Shown one piece after another: positions 43,100 through 54,099 of a stretch of 64,000 nucleotides of DNA. The position numbers and the translations under genes are program-made. Position 1 is the stretch's first letter, and the number at the start of each line of letters is the position of its first letter. The stretch is from Amblyomma americanum. Lineage: Eukaryota; Arthropoda; Arachnida; Ixodida; Ixodidae. The notes beneath the pieces are model-generated. The model saw only the letters and a program-made list of their open reading frames with translations, was not told the origin of the DNA and did not search any database. The stretch covers positions 62,723,649-62,787,648 of the forward strand of contig NC_135505.1 in the NCBI RefSeq assembly GCF_052857255.1. Direction: 5' to 3'.

Positions 43100-44050
43100 A
43101 CTTCTTCGTATCGTTGGTTTGAATGCGCAAAGTGTGCGCATTAAACCAGAACAACTTGAATGCAGTTTGCTATCATATGATGCTCACATAGCCATCATCA
43201 CATAAACGTGGCTTCACGCTGATATCCCAGATAGTAGCATATTTCCGCCTTCATATGTTTGTTATTGGAAAGATTGTGAAACTAAAGGTGGTATTATTGC
43301 AATTCTTGTAAAGTGTGGTCTTTTATCCTTTTCACTGCCAGCAGTTGATAAATACCATGAAAGCGTTTTTTTTTTCAAAGTTTAATTTTGTGGCAGTAGT
43401 GTAATTATCGCTGGTGTTTACAGGTCACCTGGTTCCACGCCAGAGTTCTTGTCAAAACTCAACGATCAATTAGAGAAGTACCGCGATCAAAATATAAAAA
43501 TTGCTGGAGATTTAAACTTCATATTAATAACTGGTTGGAAATGAAGTGTCGTACTGTGGACGTACATAGTTCTGAAGTGTTGTTTGACATGTTGCTTGGA
43601 TTTAACCTTAATCAAACGTTATTTTTTCCAACACGCTTAACACATTCTGCTTCCTCAATTTTAGACGTTTTGTTTTGTTCTAACTACATTCAGGAACTTG
43701 TAACGGAGGTTCACGATGGCATTTCCGATCATAAACTTATTTACTTCATTTGCGTTTTTCCACAAAGGGCCAGTTCTTGTAAACCGAAGCATGTTGTTGT
43801 TAAAAACTATTCTTGTGCAGATGATGTTCAAATTGCAGATTTTTTAGATAATTTTCTTTTGTTCTTCACTGATGGTGACGTTGGCATATTATGGACTAAG
43901 TTCAAATCTTGGCGCCACCATTGCATAGAAAAATTTATCCCAGAAAAGTTGAAAAAGGTTCGTCGAGAGAGCCCTTGGATAAGCAGAGATCTGCTCAATA
44001 TAAAACGTAGGTTGAAGCGCCTTAGGAAATTAAAGCGAGTTGACGACTAG
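43100..44050 (+). pseudogene. LINE B endonuclease remnant
   Basis: Early frames read IVGLNAQSVRIKPEQLEC, YDAHIAIIT and GVYRSPGSTPEFLSKLN, IKIAGDLNF; the last part (43535-44050) is open for 171 codons: LTHSASSILDVLFCSNYI, EVHDGISDHKLIYFICVF and ESPWISRDLLNIKRRLKR. The S-D-H motif and GDxN are retained; several stops precede them. The ETW site is TTW-like after a stop. Confidence 0.78.
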
Positions 44051-44367
44051 GTTGGTACAGAACTAAAAACTGTTTTCACAATTAAGTTGCTAGAGTCTCG
44101 GGAACGCTATTACACTGACACTCTCGGCCGTTTTTGCTTCAGAACAAACGTCTTCGACGAATCGAGCAGATAGTGGCAGGAAACACTGTCGTTACAAACT
44201 GCAGGGGAATATCATAAATGTTTAACTCTCACCTTAAAAGCGTGTTTTTGAAGCCGGACAATAGTTGTGATGTCGCACCAGCACCGGATGGATCGGACAC
44301 CTTGTCCATACCTTTGGAGGGTGTAGTCGAGCTGCTGTCACTAGACGCAAAAAAAATTAAGGTTGAT

Positions 44368-45393
44368 TAGCCCAGCTAATCCACGATATACAAATCGAAA
44401 GCGAGATTGAGGTCTCCACTGACCCACGGAGCCGGTTGTGCGCCTTTCTTTTCGTGAAAATGAATGGTCTTTGGAAACTTGTACACGCCAATGAGCTCTA
44501 TGAACCCCGCCGGCTTACTTTTGTTTCGTTTTTGAAGACAGGAGATAGCAACGTCTCACATTTCTGGGTGGAAACCCGAAGCGCGCCGTAAAGGAAGAGA
44601 TAAAGAAGAGAGGGAAAGAGAAAAGAGAAAACTTAAAATTTAAAGTTAGATTTGGAGGAAAGGCGCGGCGCTGCGCAGCGGCGGAACACCTGTGGCTTGG
44701 TGCTCCTAGTGGCGCATGCACAGCAGTGACTAGGGATTGAGCAAAAGAAAAAAATTGGGAGTGGCTTAGCACGGCTATGCCTTGATATACGTAGCGAAAG
44801 GTAAGGCATAGCATGATTAGCCTTGGTTAATCTTGATTACAAGCCCAGGTTAGTCTGGTTGTCTAGCTATGTTGCTGTCGCATTAAAGACGAAACAAGTG
44901 TGGTTGCGGCGCACGCCAGACTCCTTTTCAATCCTCCGACATGTTATCAGGCATGCGACGCAGCTGGCGAAGAGAGCGGAGGCGAGCACAACGACGGGGA
45001 ACACGGTGGGACGTCATACCAAATGGCGGCGGTGGCAAGCCGCGCGGTGTGACGTCATGTCAGAAGGCGCGGCGAGCGCGGAAAAGCACAGTAACCGTCT
45101 CACTTATCTCGGTTGACACCCGAACCGCGCTGTAAAGGAAGAGATTAAAGAAAAAAGAAAACTGAAAATTAAAAGTTGCATTTTAAGCGAAGGCGCGGCG
45201 CAGCGCAGCGGCGGGACACCTGCGGCTGGGTGCCGCTAGTGGCGCATGCGCAGTTGTGACTAGGCAGCGAGAGAGAGAGAGAGAAAGGCGCCGTGTGTTG
45301 TCACAGCTCCTCGCGCATGCGCAGCACGGCTCTCCAGGATTCACGCGAAACTGCTCAACCTGCGGCCATTAAAGCTCTCGCTTTAAATATCCA
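44368..45393. mobile_element. 1-kb insert in LINE B, unclassified
   Basis: LINE B linker is cut after LDAKK near 44365 and resumes at 45393 with STGPDKMPANFFKRH. The insert contains two direct copies of a segment about 543 bp apart (44573-44734 and 45116-45264), each with CGTAAAGGAAGAGAT-like, GGCGCGGCGC.GCGCAGCGGC and TAGTGGCGCATGC words, plus a GAGA tract near 45270. TTAA occurs at both edges but inverted ends were not seen. Family unknown. Confidence 0.55.
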
Positions 45394-45399
45394 CCGGTC

Positions 45400-46590
45400 C
45401 TGATAAAATGCCAGCCAATTTTTTTAAGAGACACGTACAGCTGATAGGCAAATTTCTTCTAATAATGTTTCATAAGCCTTTAAAATCTGGTAATGTGCCG
45501 ATTGATTGGCTCCTGGCTCGTGTTGTTCTGGCTTTCAAGATAGGTAGCCTGATGGAAATTAGTAATTAGCGACCTATTTCACTTACATGTATTTCTTGTG
45601 AGGTGCTCGAGCATATTCTTTTGAAACATCTAAATACCTTCCCAAATACAAATAAGATCATAAGTAAAGCACAAAATGGGTTTAGGCACGGCTTTTCCAT
45701 CCACACGCAAACAATAGCAACCAACCATCAACGAAATCGCGAAAGTTCTTGATATGAATGGCCAGGTAGACATAATATTTTTAGACTTCTCAAAATCATT
45801 TGATAGAACGCCTCATAATAAATTAATCCTAAAGGTGAAAACAATTGGTATAGCTTCCAAAATAATCAATTTGTTATATCGTACTTGACTAACACAAAAC
45901 AATATGTAGACATAGACGGCTCTTGTTCTGAAAATTGAGATGTCTACTCGGGAGTGCCCCATGGATATGTAATAGGACCAGTCTTATTTAATATTCATAT
46001 GAATGATTTGGTCGACTCTGTCAAGTAAACTATGTCAGTTAAACTGTTTGTAGACGACTGTGTAAATATTAAAACCATAGATTCTGTTACGAATCAACTC
46101 GAGCTGAACGCAAATCTAAAATTACGAGCACAATGGTGTGATAAATGGGATATAGTGATTAACATTGAAAAATACTGTGCATATGTGCGTTACTAATAAA
46201 AGAAAATACTGGAATCTTCATATAACATGGGCGGCAATATTACTTAACAAGTAGCGGAATATAAGCATTTAGGCGTCACATATACAAACAGGCTTAAATG
46301 GACGGCGCACATCGGTAACATATGCGCTTCAGCTCGTTAAAATGTAGGCTTCTTAAAAGAGAAATTGGGAAAATTGTCAAGTGAACTGAAAAGCAGGGCG
46401 TACAAAGCGCTAGTAAGGCCTTCGTTGGAGTACGCTAGTATTGTGTGGGACCCTCACTCAACGGTAGATGTAGAAAAAAATGAAAAAATTCAGAGGCTAG
46501 TCGCGCGTCTTATATACAACCGCTACAAACGCCGGGACTCTCCATACGCAATGTTGCATGAAGAAAAGCTTGAATGCTTGAGAGAATGAA
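45400..46590 (+). pseudogene. LINE B reverse transcriptase remnant
   Basis: Reads GPDKMPANFFKRHVQLIG, NVPIDWLLARVVLAFKIG, RPISLTCISCEVLEHILL, SKAQNGFRHGFS, then GVPHGYVIGPVLFNIHMND, VKLFVDDCVNI and, in an open 74-codon end, YKALVRPSLEYASIVWDPHS...KIQRLVARLIYNRY. These are RT motifs 1-7 of a CR1/L2-like element; the F-V-D-D site keeps both Asp. Roughly ten stops interrupt it. Confidence 0.8.
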
Positions 46591-46929
46591 GGAAAACAGC
46601 TCGAATGAAATTTCTTGGTCGTTTGTGTTTTTCAAAACTAGGCATAAACCCCGAGGGTTAAATAGCTAAACAGTCAGCTAAGAAATCTCGTCATAAGCAT
46701 AAACTCTACGTTGAACCTATTTTTGCCCGGCGAATGCCTAGAAGTATTCATTTTTTCATAATACGATAACTGATTGGAACGCACTTCCTCATGATTCTCC
46801 TTCGCTTGCCTCCCCTAACATTTCAACCGTCTGTTGGCGCTGCCTGTGACGCGCCTTGTTGTTAACACTGCGTGTTGCTTCTTTCATCCGTTGCCTATTT
46901 AGCGTTGTATAAGTGTTGTTCGTCCTTTT

Positions 46930-47108
46930 TTGGTGGTCGAAATTATTCCGGAGCCCTCCACTACGGACCTATTTGTTCCTCTCTTCTTTCGCTCCCTCCT
47001 TTATCCCTTCCCTTACGGCGCGGTTCAGGTGTCCAACGATATATGAGACAGATACTGCGCCATTTCCTTTCCACCAAAAACCAATTATTATTATTATTAT
47101 TATTTTAG
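46930..47108 (+). repeat. 5'-truncated tick SINE with ATT tail
   Basis: Begins GGTGGTCGAAATTATTCCGG, then GCCCTCCACTACGG, CCTTTATCCCTTCCCTTACG, CGGTTCAGGTGTCCAACGAT, ATGAGACAGATACTGCGCC and ends in a run of ATT units (47085-47105). The CGAAATTATTCCGGAGCCC start is akin to Ruka but the 3' half and tail differ, so it is a related SINE family truncated at its 5' end and sitting in the 3' region of LINE B. Confidence 0.75.
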
Positions 47109-47244
47109 TACTTATTTCTTCGTCATGTAAGTTTTTTTCTTTTAAGCTCGAAGTTTGGTACTCCATTGTTTTGTACTGTGCCTCTCCTGCTTGGACCATA
47201 ATTGGTCCGCAGCATGTGATACATAAAAATAAAAAAAATAAAAA

Positions 47245-49185
47245 ATGAAAACGACTTCTGTTGATGAAGCAGTAAATTAAGAATTTTCCAGAGGATAATA
47301 TTACAGTGCTCTACGATAAATTTATCGATTTCTTTAAAAACACAACAGAAAAGTTGCGAACTATAGCAGTCTGTTGGCCTGTACCACATCGACTGAAATG
47401 GGCATGTGTGCATACTGCATATCTGCCACTGATATCACTAGACGAGCTATGGAGTATTATATGCAGATTGAAGCATCTCAAGCCAACTGGTTATGATGGC
47501 ATTCATCAAAGAGATCATTACAGGAACTTTGATGTTTTGAAAGAAGTGCTTATAAACATACTAAATTGTATATTCTAAACTGGTGATATACCTCAAGAAC
47601 TTAAAATATCTGTTGTCAGGCCAATCTACAAATATGACAAGAAAGGTGATTTTATAAAATATAGGCCTATCGCAATAGTGTTATAAATAGTACATATTAT
47701 GGAAAAGCATGTAGCATATGTTGTTGAATCATTCTCTTTGAACATTGTCTTTTAATCGCACTCTTTGAACAATGCTGTGCAATATGGCTTCACAAGGAGC
47801 AGACGTACTACACTTCTTTAAGAATTTTCTGACTATGTTTAAAATGTACTAGAATATAGTCACATTGTGCTAGCCTTATTTCTGGACTTAACTAAGGCAT
47901 TGGACACAATAGACTATAAGCTACAACTCGAAAAATTAAGCTCATTTGGTTTCCGCGGACATTTTAACAAGTTTTTTGCAAAAGATTTTACAGATAGGTT
48001 GAAGTGTGTGATGCTTCATGATACGCATGGAGATCTAAAAACATTGTTAAATTCGGTGTACCTCAAGGATGTACACTTCGGCCAATGCTTTTTAACGTAT
48101 ATGTATTCGATTTTGGTTTATTGCAGCTTAAGTCAAAAGTTTTTCTACACGCTGACCTTAAGTGCTAGCACTTGATGCTACTGATTGTTGTACAAGAGTG
48201 GAATTATTTCAAAAAGATACAAGTGGAGTCGTTCACTGGCTGTATCAAAATTTCATTTTTTAAAAAGTTCACAACACAAAACTGGCATCATTTAAAAGCC
48301 TCATAAAATTGTTACTTTACACCAACCGCTGTATCTTCACACACCCCATTGTTACGAGTGTAACTGTAAAGCTATGCAAATAGAGGAAACAGTTCTCTAT
48401 CTGGGCATCCGCTTTGACCAACACTTTACATGGAGCGACCACATCGTCTAACTCTCTAGAAAGGAAAGGGCAATTGCTTCTATGATGTATCACCTTCGTG
48501 GTATATCTCCGCTTCATCTTAGACGACTGATATATACAGCATTAGTAAAACCTATTTTAAAGTACGGCATTACTGTATACGGTAACTGCTCCGAATGCAA
48601 GAAAGAAGCATTTAATGCTACCGTAAAAAGAATAGTGAACAGTATATCATACGGCAACAAACTACACTCTGTTGACATGAAAGGAAAATACGATGAGCTA
48701 GGCATCCTTCAGATTCGTCAACTGTTTCACTTTGTGGTGTTACCGTGGTATTATTATTCAAATGAATATAAGGCTCCGGTTAAAAAAGATGTCACCTTGA
48801 GAAAAACGGAACGTTTTCTTAAGCCACGGGTTTATACAAACTATGGAAAAAGGATGCGTAATTATTATGTACCGGCTGTGTATAATGAAATTCCCGATGA
48901 TCTATGCATACCAAATAATCATAGGATGATAATTGATATAAGAAATTGGTGTGTAAACGTATTGCCTTGTGTTTAGCTTGAGTTCTTTCGCAAGTGCTAT
49001 TTTGTGGCCACAGACCTTTTTCTCTATGTTTTTCTTTATGTTCAGAGGAGAAATGTATTCATATAGAGTTTTTTCTCCACCAGCTGCCTTATCAGCCAAC
49101 AAGGAAAATGAGCTTAGGCAGATAAGAATTTATGAATGTGTACGCATGCAGACAAATAAATTTTGATTTGATTTGATCTGATCTG
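47245..49185 (+). mobile_element. LINE A, 3' half (reverse transcriptase and tail)
   Basis: Contains RT blocks PTGYDGIHQRD, VVRPIYKYDKKGDFIKYRPI, VQYGFTRSRRTT, ALFLDLTKALDTIDYKLQL and, in a 164-codon open end (48482-48976), YTALVKPILKYGITVYGNC and YNEIPDDLCI. The tail is TTTTGATTTGATTTGATCTG, a 5-6 bp repeat. It continues LINE A ORF2 from 41885. Stops are frequent in the RT core. Confidence 0.8.
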
Positions 49186-49324
49186 AATAATGGCCCAAAC
49201 ATTCTTTTTCCTTATTTCGCGGCTGATGGAGACCTGTCGCAAATTCCTGCTCCGGCGGTCCTGATCTTCAATGCTTGCATGATTTCTCTATTGCAGTAGA
49301 ACACGCTCTGGGGCAAGTTGGTAC

Positions 49325-49965
49325 ATTGTTTTAGTAGATGAAACGCACAAAAGACCGCCCGCCGACTAAGAATAGCACGAGACAGGCGCTACTTGCAGCT
49401 TTTTATTTAACTCAAGACCTGCGTTTTATTGTTGAGTTGTGGGAAGGCGTACATCGTGCAGACAGGCGGATATAATGATGAACGTCCAATGGAGCATAAG
49501 CGTTCGCTAGGAACTGGTACCGCGTCACATTTGCCGTATCTCTGCAAGGACTGTGGCAAAGAATAGCAAAAAATTGGGGAAGCAAAGCTCTAAGACCGTC
49601 AGATATTATGTAGAAGCAAGGATAACCGCCTGTGAATTGCTAGAAGCCCACCGGATTCAAAAAAAGTGGGAGTTCCTGTGTTAGCTCCCCATGGCTTGTC
49701 ATTTACAAGAATGTATGCATGTTTTTAGATAAGCTTAGAAAGAATTGATTTACTTTTGTACCCTCAATTGTAGTATACTTGCCCTCGCGCATGTCATTTA
49801 CCTGTTTTTTGTTGTATTGTTTTTGTCTTTCCCTCCACCACGCCTTCCTCTTGGCTAGAAATATGCATGTCCTGAGTTCAATAAACAGTTGCAAGTGGCG
49901 CCTGTCTTGTGTTATTCTTTCTCTCTGGACTGTCTTTTGTGCGCTTCGTCTACTCAAGACAATTT
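49325..49965 (+). mobile_element. Penelope-like GIY-YIG fragment between inverted repeats
   Basis: The centre (about 49430-49740) reads LSCGKAYIVQTGGYNDERPM, EHKRSLGTGTASHLPYLC, KDCG and, later, LEAHRIQKKWEF, the GIY-YIG endonuclease and C-terminus of Penelope-like elements (C-G-K-x-Y-I-G-Q-T-G-R...R...H). The ends (49325-49430 and 49865-49965) are inverted copies of one another over about 98 bp: GCACAAAAGAC, GACAGGCGC.ACTTGCA and TTTAT[T]..ACTCA are shared. Inverted terminal arrangements are known in Penelope-like elements. The GIY part has YIV in place of YIG and there are stops. Confidence 0.72.
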
Positions 49966-50025
49966 CTCTCTCGGTTTTTGCTTTCTCGTGACCTAGAATG
50001 ATGGTGTCGCCAAGTTGAGGTTTCC

Positions 50026-50620
50026 ATGCTGTGCAATATTGACAGTAGAAATCCCAAATGTGGGGGTGCGTTATCTGATCTCAACCTGTTCGCGTGCTCC
50101 CTCAATCTAGTGTTGAACCGCCTTGCAAAGCAAAAGCCAGCAAGCCTCTACGTTCGACTGAGCCTTGATAGATTTGAGAAAGGCGTGATGGCATGTAAAA
50201 CCCTTGCGCTTAGACCCTTTTTCATCATAGAAATTCACAAAGACGGGAGTTCTTTCAGGCTTACCTCAGAGGACAAAGGAACTTGGCAGCAACAAGTAGC
50301 AAGATTGCTTAATAACCGCCGGTCCAAAGTGTATGTAGAAGACCTATCCAAGGTTCAGGGCTCGAATGAAATCATCCCATTTTTACAGGAAGGATCACCA
50401 GTAACACGCCTGTCAGTGGATGTAAAGAGTATGATTACAGCATGCCAAAGTTTGGTGCTCTGACGGTCGTAGAAGAATCATTCGAGAGCTTCGGTCCCAC
50501 GAGGTTTCAGAAACCGCGCGGTGCGAGTGTTGAACGTTTCCTAGAACTGACATCAACCCGACCTGCATTCCCCGTACGTTCGCAGGGATGACGAAATCTG
50601 CGCGCAGCGCGTAGAGATTT
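50026..50620 (+). pseudogene. Penelope-like reverse transcriptase fragment
   Basis: A 145-codon open frame ends TRLSVDVKSMITACQSLVL; earlier parts read RPFFIIEIHKDGSSFRLTSE and GTWQQQVARLLNNRR. After a shift it continues ESFESFGPTRFQKPRG.SVERFLEL. The block L-S-V-D-V-K...E.S-I-E.F-G...V-E-R-F-L-E-L matches motif A and following region of Penelope-like RT. The motif C region and everything beyond is not readable. It follows the GIY-YIG fragment but in RT-first elements the order would be reversed, so these are separate copies. Confidence 0.55.
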
Positions 50621-51179
50621 CTATGGATTCGTGCTTGGCCCATTTGTTCTTCGACTTAGATATTGTCACGGAAGACATGCGGCACCTCTCACGCAAGCAG
50701 CATTCAGCAGCCAGCAAGCGGAAGACATTTCCGCGTTGTGAACTTCATGTGTCAGTTGAGAACACCACGTGGCATTACTCCTGCTCTTATAAAAATAAAG
50801 GCGGGGCTTGAGCAGGAGCGAAAACAAAAAAAGATTGCCACAAGAACAGAAGAAGTGTCCAAAGCGACAAAAAGGCGTACGCATAGGGTACTGCACATCA
50901 CTGCGTGAAGTACGCTTTCATGCGGACAAAAGCGCTACCTTTGAGTGGGGCTGGCGAAGCTTACTCTGCACAGTCTCGTCAGGAAGAACCTCGTAGGTCA
51001 CTACAGTGACACGACGAAAAACTAAGTAAGATCCAATGTGGCGTCATATCAATTTATGCGACAGCGAATACAGCTCGTTCAGCCGAAAAGCCGTCGACAT
51101 AATAGTAGTTGTTGCAGTTTGCGTCACCGCGCGTCGGAAATATTCGGAGGCTGCGTAAAAATCAGAGGGCACGCCCAGT
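50621..51179. other. Unassigned sequence after the Penelope RT fragment
   Basis: It may be further decayed Penelope sequence. No motif is readable and no repeat ends were seen. Confidence 0.35.
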
Positions 51180-51350
51180 CAATGAATGAAAAAAACAAGG
51201 TCTAGGCCGGGAATCGAACCAGGGCCTTTGGCATTCACGATAGGGACGCTTCCTCTCCGAAACAATGGATCGATGTTTGAACATGAATGAAGGCGCGTCT
51301 GGTGAATGCGCGGAATTCTTAGAAACGTATCTTCGAGATTTGTACTGAGG
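51180..51350 (-). repeat. tRNA-derived SINE-like repeat, copy 1
   Basis: On minus there is a box B GGTTCGATTCC, with GAAGCGTCCCTATCGTGAATG before it and a T-rich end TTGTTTTTTTCATTCATT. The same arrangement with a better box A (TAGCGTCTCCG) occurs at 59830-60010. Upstream flanks also match (GCATTCACCAGACGCGC vs GCATTCACTAGATGCGC), so the shared unit is about 175 bp. Confidence 0.6.
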
Positions 51351-51849
51351 CGTACATGAGTAATTTCGAACATATGTCGAGATTAAGCGATTACGATGCG
51401 TTTACGGAAAATTTCCTCCGCGCTTGGTGTGCAGTCGTAGCCTCATCGACTGGCACCCACTTAAACCCCCCTTCGCCATGTACGGCGCCGACCCGGCAGA
51501 CGGCTCGTGCGGAGGCGACCTTTCTCCGTCGAAATAGTGTCGTTCGTTTCGGAGCATGTGTGATTGAACCGCAGCCGTCTACGAGTGCTAGTGTGGAGCA
51601 GCGCCTGTGTTATTTTAAGAGGCCTCTTAGACTCCGAGCGATTTGTCCAACGGGCGAGGCGATGGCGTTCCGTGGACTCCTTGGCAGCGCGGCAACACGC
51701 TGTCGCGTTCCACTCTTAAAGGCGAGGCTTACGCATTGTCCAATTTTTTTCAGACCAGTTTGGGCGGCGTACCGCGGTCCACACGCATACTTGGTCTCCG
51801 GAATGGCACGTGACGTGCCTGTGACGGAGAAGTGTAGTTGCACAGAGAA
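51351..51849. other. Unassigned GC-rich sequence
   Basis: A 210-codon open frame runs 51356-51988 on plus but resembles no protein and passes through both the GC-rich segment and the hairpin, so I do not call it a gene. A CAACACGCTGTCGCGTTCCA segment near 51690 looks like part of a repeated element. Confidence 0.35.
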
Positions 51850-51971
51850 GGAACCAGCGAAAATAGTCGCAAGACAAGAACAAAGGAGGCACACACCACA
51901 ACGCTGGCACACACCAGCGTTGTGGTGTGTGCCTCCTTTGTTCTTGTCTTGCGTCTATTTTCGCTGGTTCC
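51850..51971. repeat. Hairpin with 58-bp arms
   Basis: Arms 51850-51907 and 51914-51971 are reverse complements with one mismatch, separated by CACACA. The arm reads GGAACCAGCGAAAATAG then CGCAAGACAAGAAC, AAAGGAGGCACACACCACAA and CGCTGG. The right arm adjoins the 3' end of the Gypsy B integrase frame. Its near-perfect pairing implies recent origin or ongoing conversion. Confidence 0.92.
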
Positions 51972-51989
51972 TTTTCTATGCAATATGAA

Positions 51990-53080
51990 CCAACTAGCCC
52001 AGCAGTTTGCACTCCTGAAGTGTAGTTGATGCGCATCCGTGCCTAGCTGCCTCTGAATCTGAATGCGGGCAAATTGATGTGTTTCCTCGATGCGTTGAGC
52101 AAACTGGCCGGTGCCGGGCGTCAGCTGGTTATCATCAGTGCAGCATGGAAGCATGCCCTGAACGTCAAGTTCGTATGCCAGACAAAATGGTGTAAAGTGG
52201 GTCGCCTCTTGGATGGTCGTGTTGTATACAGCATATGTGACACAAGGAAGCATCTCGTCACAGGTTGGTGCTGCGAGTCTACGTACACTGCGGTCATGTC
52301 GCTAATGGTTCTGTTTTGGGCCTCTCTTTAAGCTCGCTCGTTGGTGGGTAATAGGCAGTGGATTAGCGGCAGCTAGTGTGACAGCTCAAAAACGTCGTGC
52401 ATGAGCTGTGCCGTAAAGCATTGCATCGACTGGCGAAGACTTGGGACAGTGCGCAATGACCCAGCATGATTGGCTGCGTAAAATAACTGGACGATATCAG
52501 ATGACCTGCCACGCAGCATCTCTTTGCTATCCGCATACCGTAATAGATAGTCGGTCGCGACTATAATCCATTTGTCACCGGCCGATGACACAGGAAATCA
52601 GCCCAGAAGGTAGATGCCGACTTGGTGGAACCACGTCCAAGGCGGTGAAATTTGTTGGGGCAAAGCTGCGGGCTTGAGAGGCGGCGCCTTACGGCCTTAC
52701 TCTCGCGGCAGTCTCTGACGAAACTTTGTATGATGTCAGCAAGTTTTGCCAAATAATACGCCTGTTACAATGGAGCGAGTGTGCGTGCAGAGCCCAAGTT
52801 GTCGGTCATGGGCTCATCATGGAATCCAAAAAGGATGCAGAGGTCTGCAGAGGTCCGGAGGCGCGACGAAGAGGTGCGCTCTCTCCACAGTGTTGCAGTT
52901 TTTCTCGAACAAAATCTTCTGGGGATAGAAGGAAGAAAGATTCTGAGAATACTGTCGACGTAAGTCAGCAGATTGACCCTCTAGGTGATCAATGACAGGT
53001 TGTAGGTATGGGTCAGCTCGCTGTCGGGTCATTACGTCTAAGTCGCTGACAGTTCGAAGAAAGCCACTCTCACTCTCCAT
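51990..53080 (-). pseudogene. Gypsy B integrase remnant
   Basis: Reads from 53080: RQRADPYLQPVIDHLEGQSA, LSSFYPQKILFEKN; from 52591: GDKWIIVATDYLLRYADSKE, and QCFTAQLMHDVFELS; from 52253: MLPCVTYAVYNTTIQEATHF, TPFCLAYELD and RIEETHQFARIQIQRQ. These correspond to the pre-integrase linker, the core (K-W-I-V-V-A-T-D-Y-L-x-R-Y-A) and the A-Y-N-T-x-x-Q-E-T-T..T-P-F-x-L-x-Y end. Catalytic residues are partly retained (the D of ATDY) but the frames are split. Confidence 0.75.
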
Positions 53081-54099
53081 GCTCTCATCGCCAAAACCTA
53101 CGGGAGCGCACGGGAGCGCGTCAGAGTCTTCGTGGCTCTGGCCAGCTTTGCATACAATGGTATAGGGCAGTTGTAGGTGGTAGCTTCATCGGGCTAGGAG
53201 CCCTAATATGTTGCGAATAACGAGCAACCACTTTTAATGGCAGCCGGAAAGTTATGGCAGAAATTTCGTACTTGTCCACACAGTCCAAATAAGCGCGAGC
53301 CTTTTCCTTGCAGAATAGTTTGTTTCCTAGCGAGAGAGCGTGCGGCTTGCATACGCGATGACACATTACACGCCACATTGTTTTTGGACGAGTACCGCGC
53401 CTAGGCCGATGTTGTTAGCGTCAGTGTGGACTTCAGTATCAGCCTCTTAATCGCAGTGCGCAAAAAAAGGAGGTTGTTTGCTACCGTCTACGCTGCTCTG
53501 CAAAAGCCTTCTTTTGCTCGGCGGCCCACTCAAACGGCGTATTGTCGCGCGTGAAGCGTGTCAGGGGTCCGGATATCTTGGTCGTAGTAGCAGGAAAAGC
53601 AGTATTCTCGGCGTGGGACCTAAAAACGTCGGCACTCTTGTGGTGACCTATGGACTTCAGCGCTTTTTACCCAAAGACACGTTTAGGGCTTGAGCATTAA
53701 GTCGGCCGACCGGACGGCATCTAATACTGTGCGCAAGCATAAAAAGTGTTCGGCAAAGATTTCGGAAAAGGATGACGTCTTCGCGGTAAAGCAAACACGC
53801 TTGCCCCTTGAAGCCATTGACTACACTATAAATCATGCGCTAGAAAGTTGCTGGCTTTAATATTAGCCAGAAAATCAGCACTTTAAATTCATACATGTCG
53901 GTGGGCGGAGCTGTTCTTCGTAGTCCCGCTCATTTACCTCGATCTACCCGCACCGGCTCTTTAGGTCAGTGCAGAAGTACTGCCCGCGACGCAGTCTACC
54001 GAGCGAGTGGTCGGTACGGGGCAGCGGGTGGACGTCTTATTTAGTCATGTTCAATATTCTATAATTTGCGCCGAAGTGGAGAGTCCAGAATGCTGCGTT

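Larger units (their letters stand above)
41886..47244 (+). mobile_element. LINE B (CR1/L2-like) nested in LINE A
   Basis: Order: tandem 5' UTR monomers (41886-42195), ORF1 with 2A-like motif (42195-43060), endonuclease (about 43100-44050), linker, an unrelated 1-kb insert (44368-45393), RT (45400-46590), 3' UTR carrying a SINE fragment (46930-47105), end near 47244 in an A-rich ATAAAAATAAAAAAAATAAA stretch. It is close to full length but carries many stops. LINE A resumes directly after it. Confidence 0.82.

Noticed and set aside
47085..47105. ATT repeat as an independent microsatellite
   Set aside because: It is the tail of the truncated SINE.
51356..51988. 210-codon open frame on plus
   Set aside because: It has no recognisable domain, crosses the hairpin, and its composition follows GC-rich repeat DNA. 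Probably chance.
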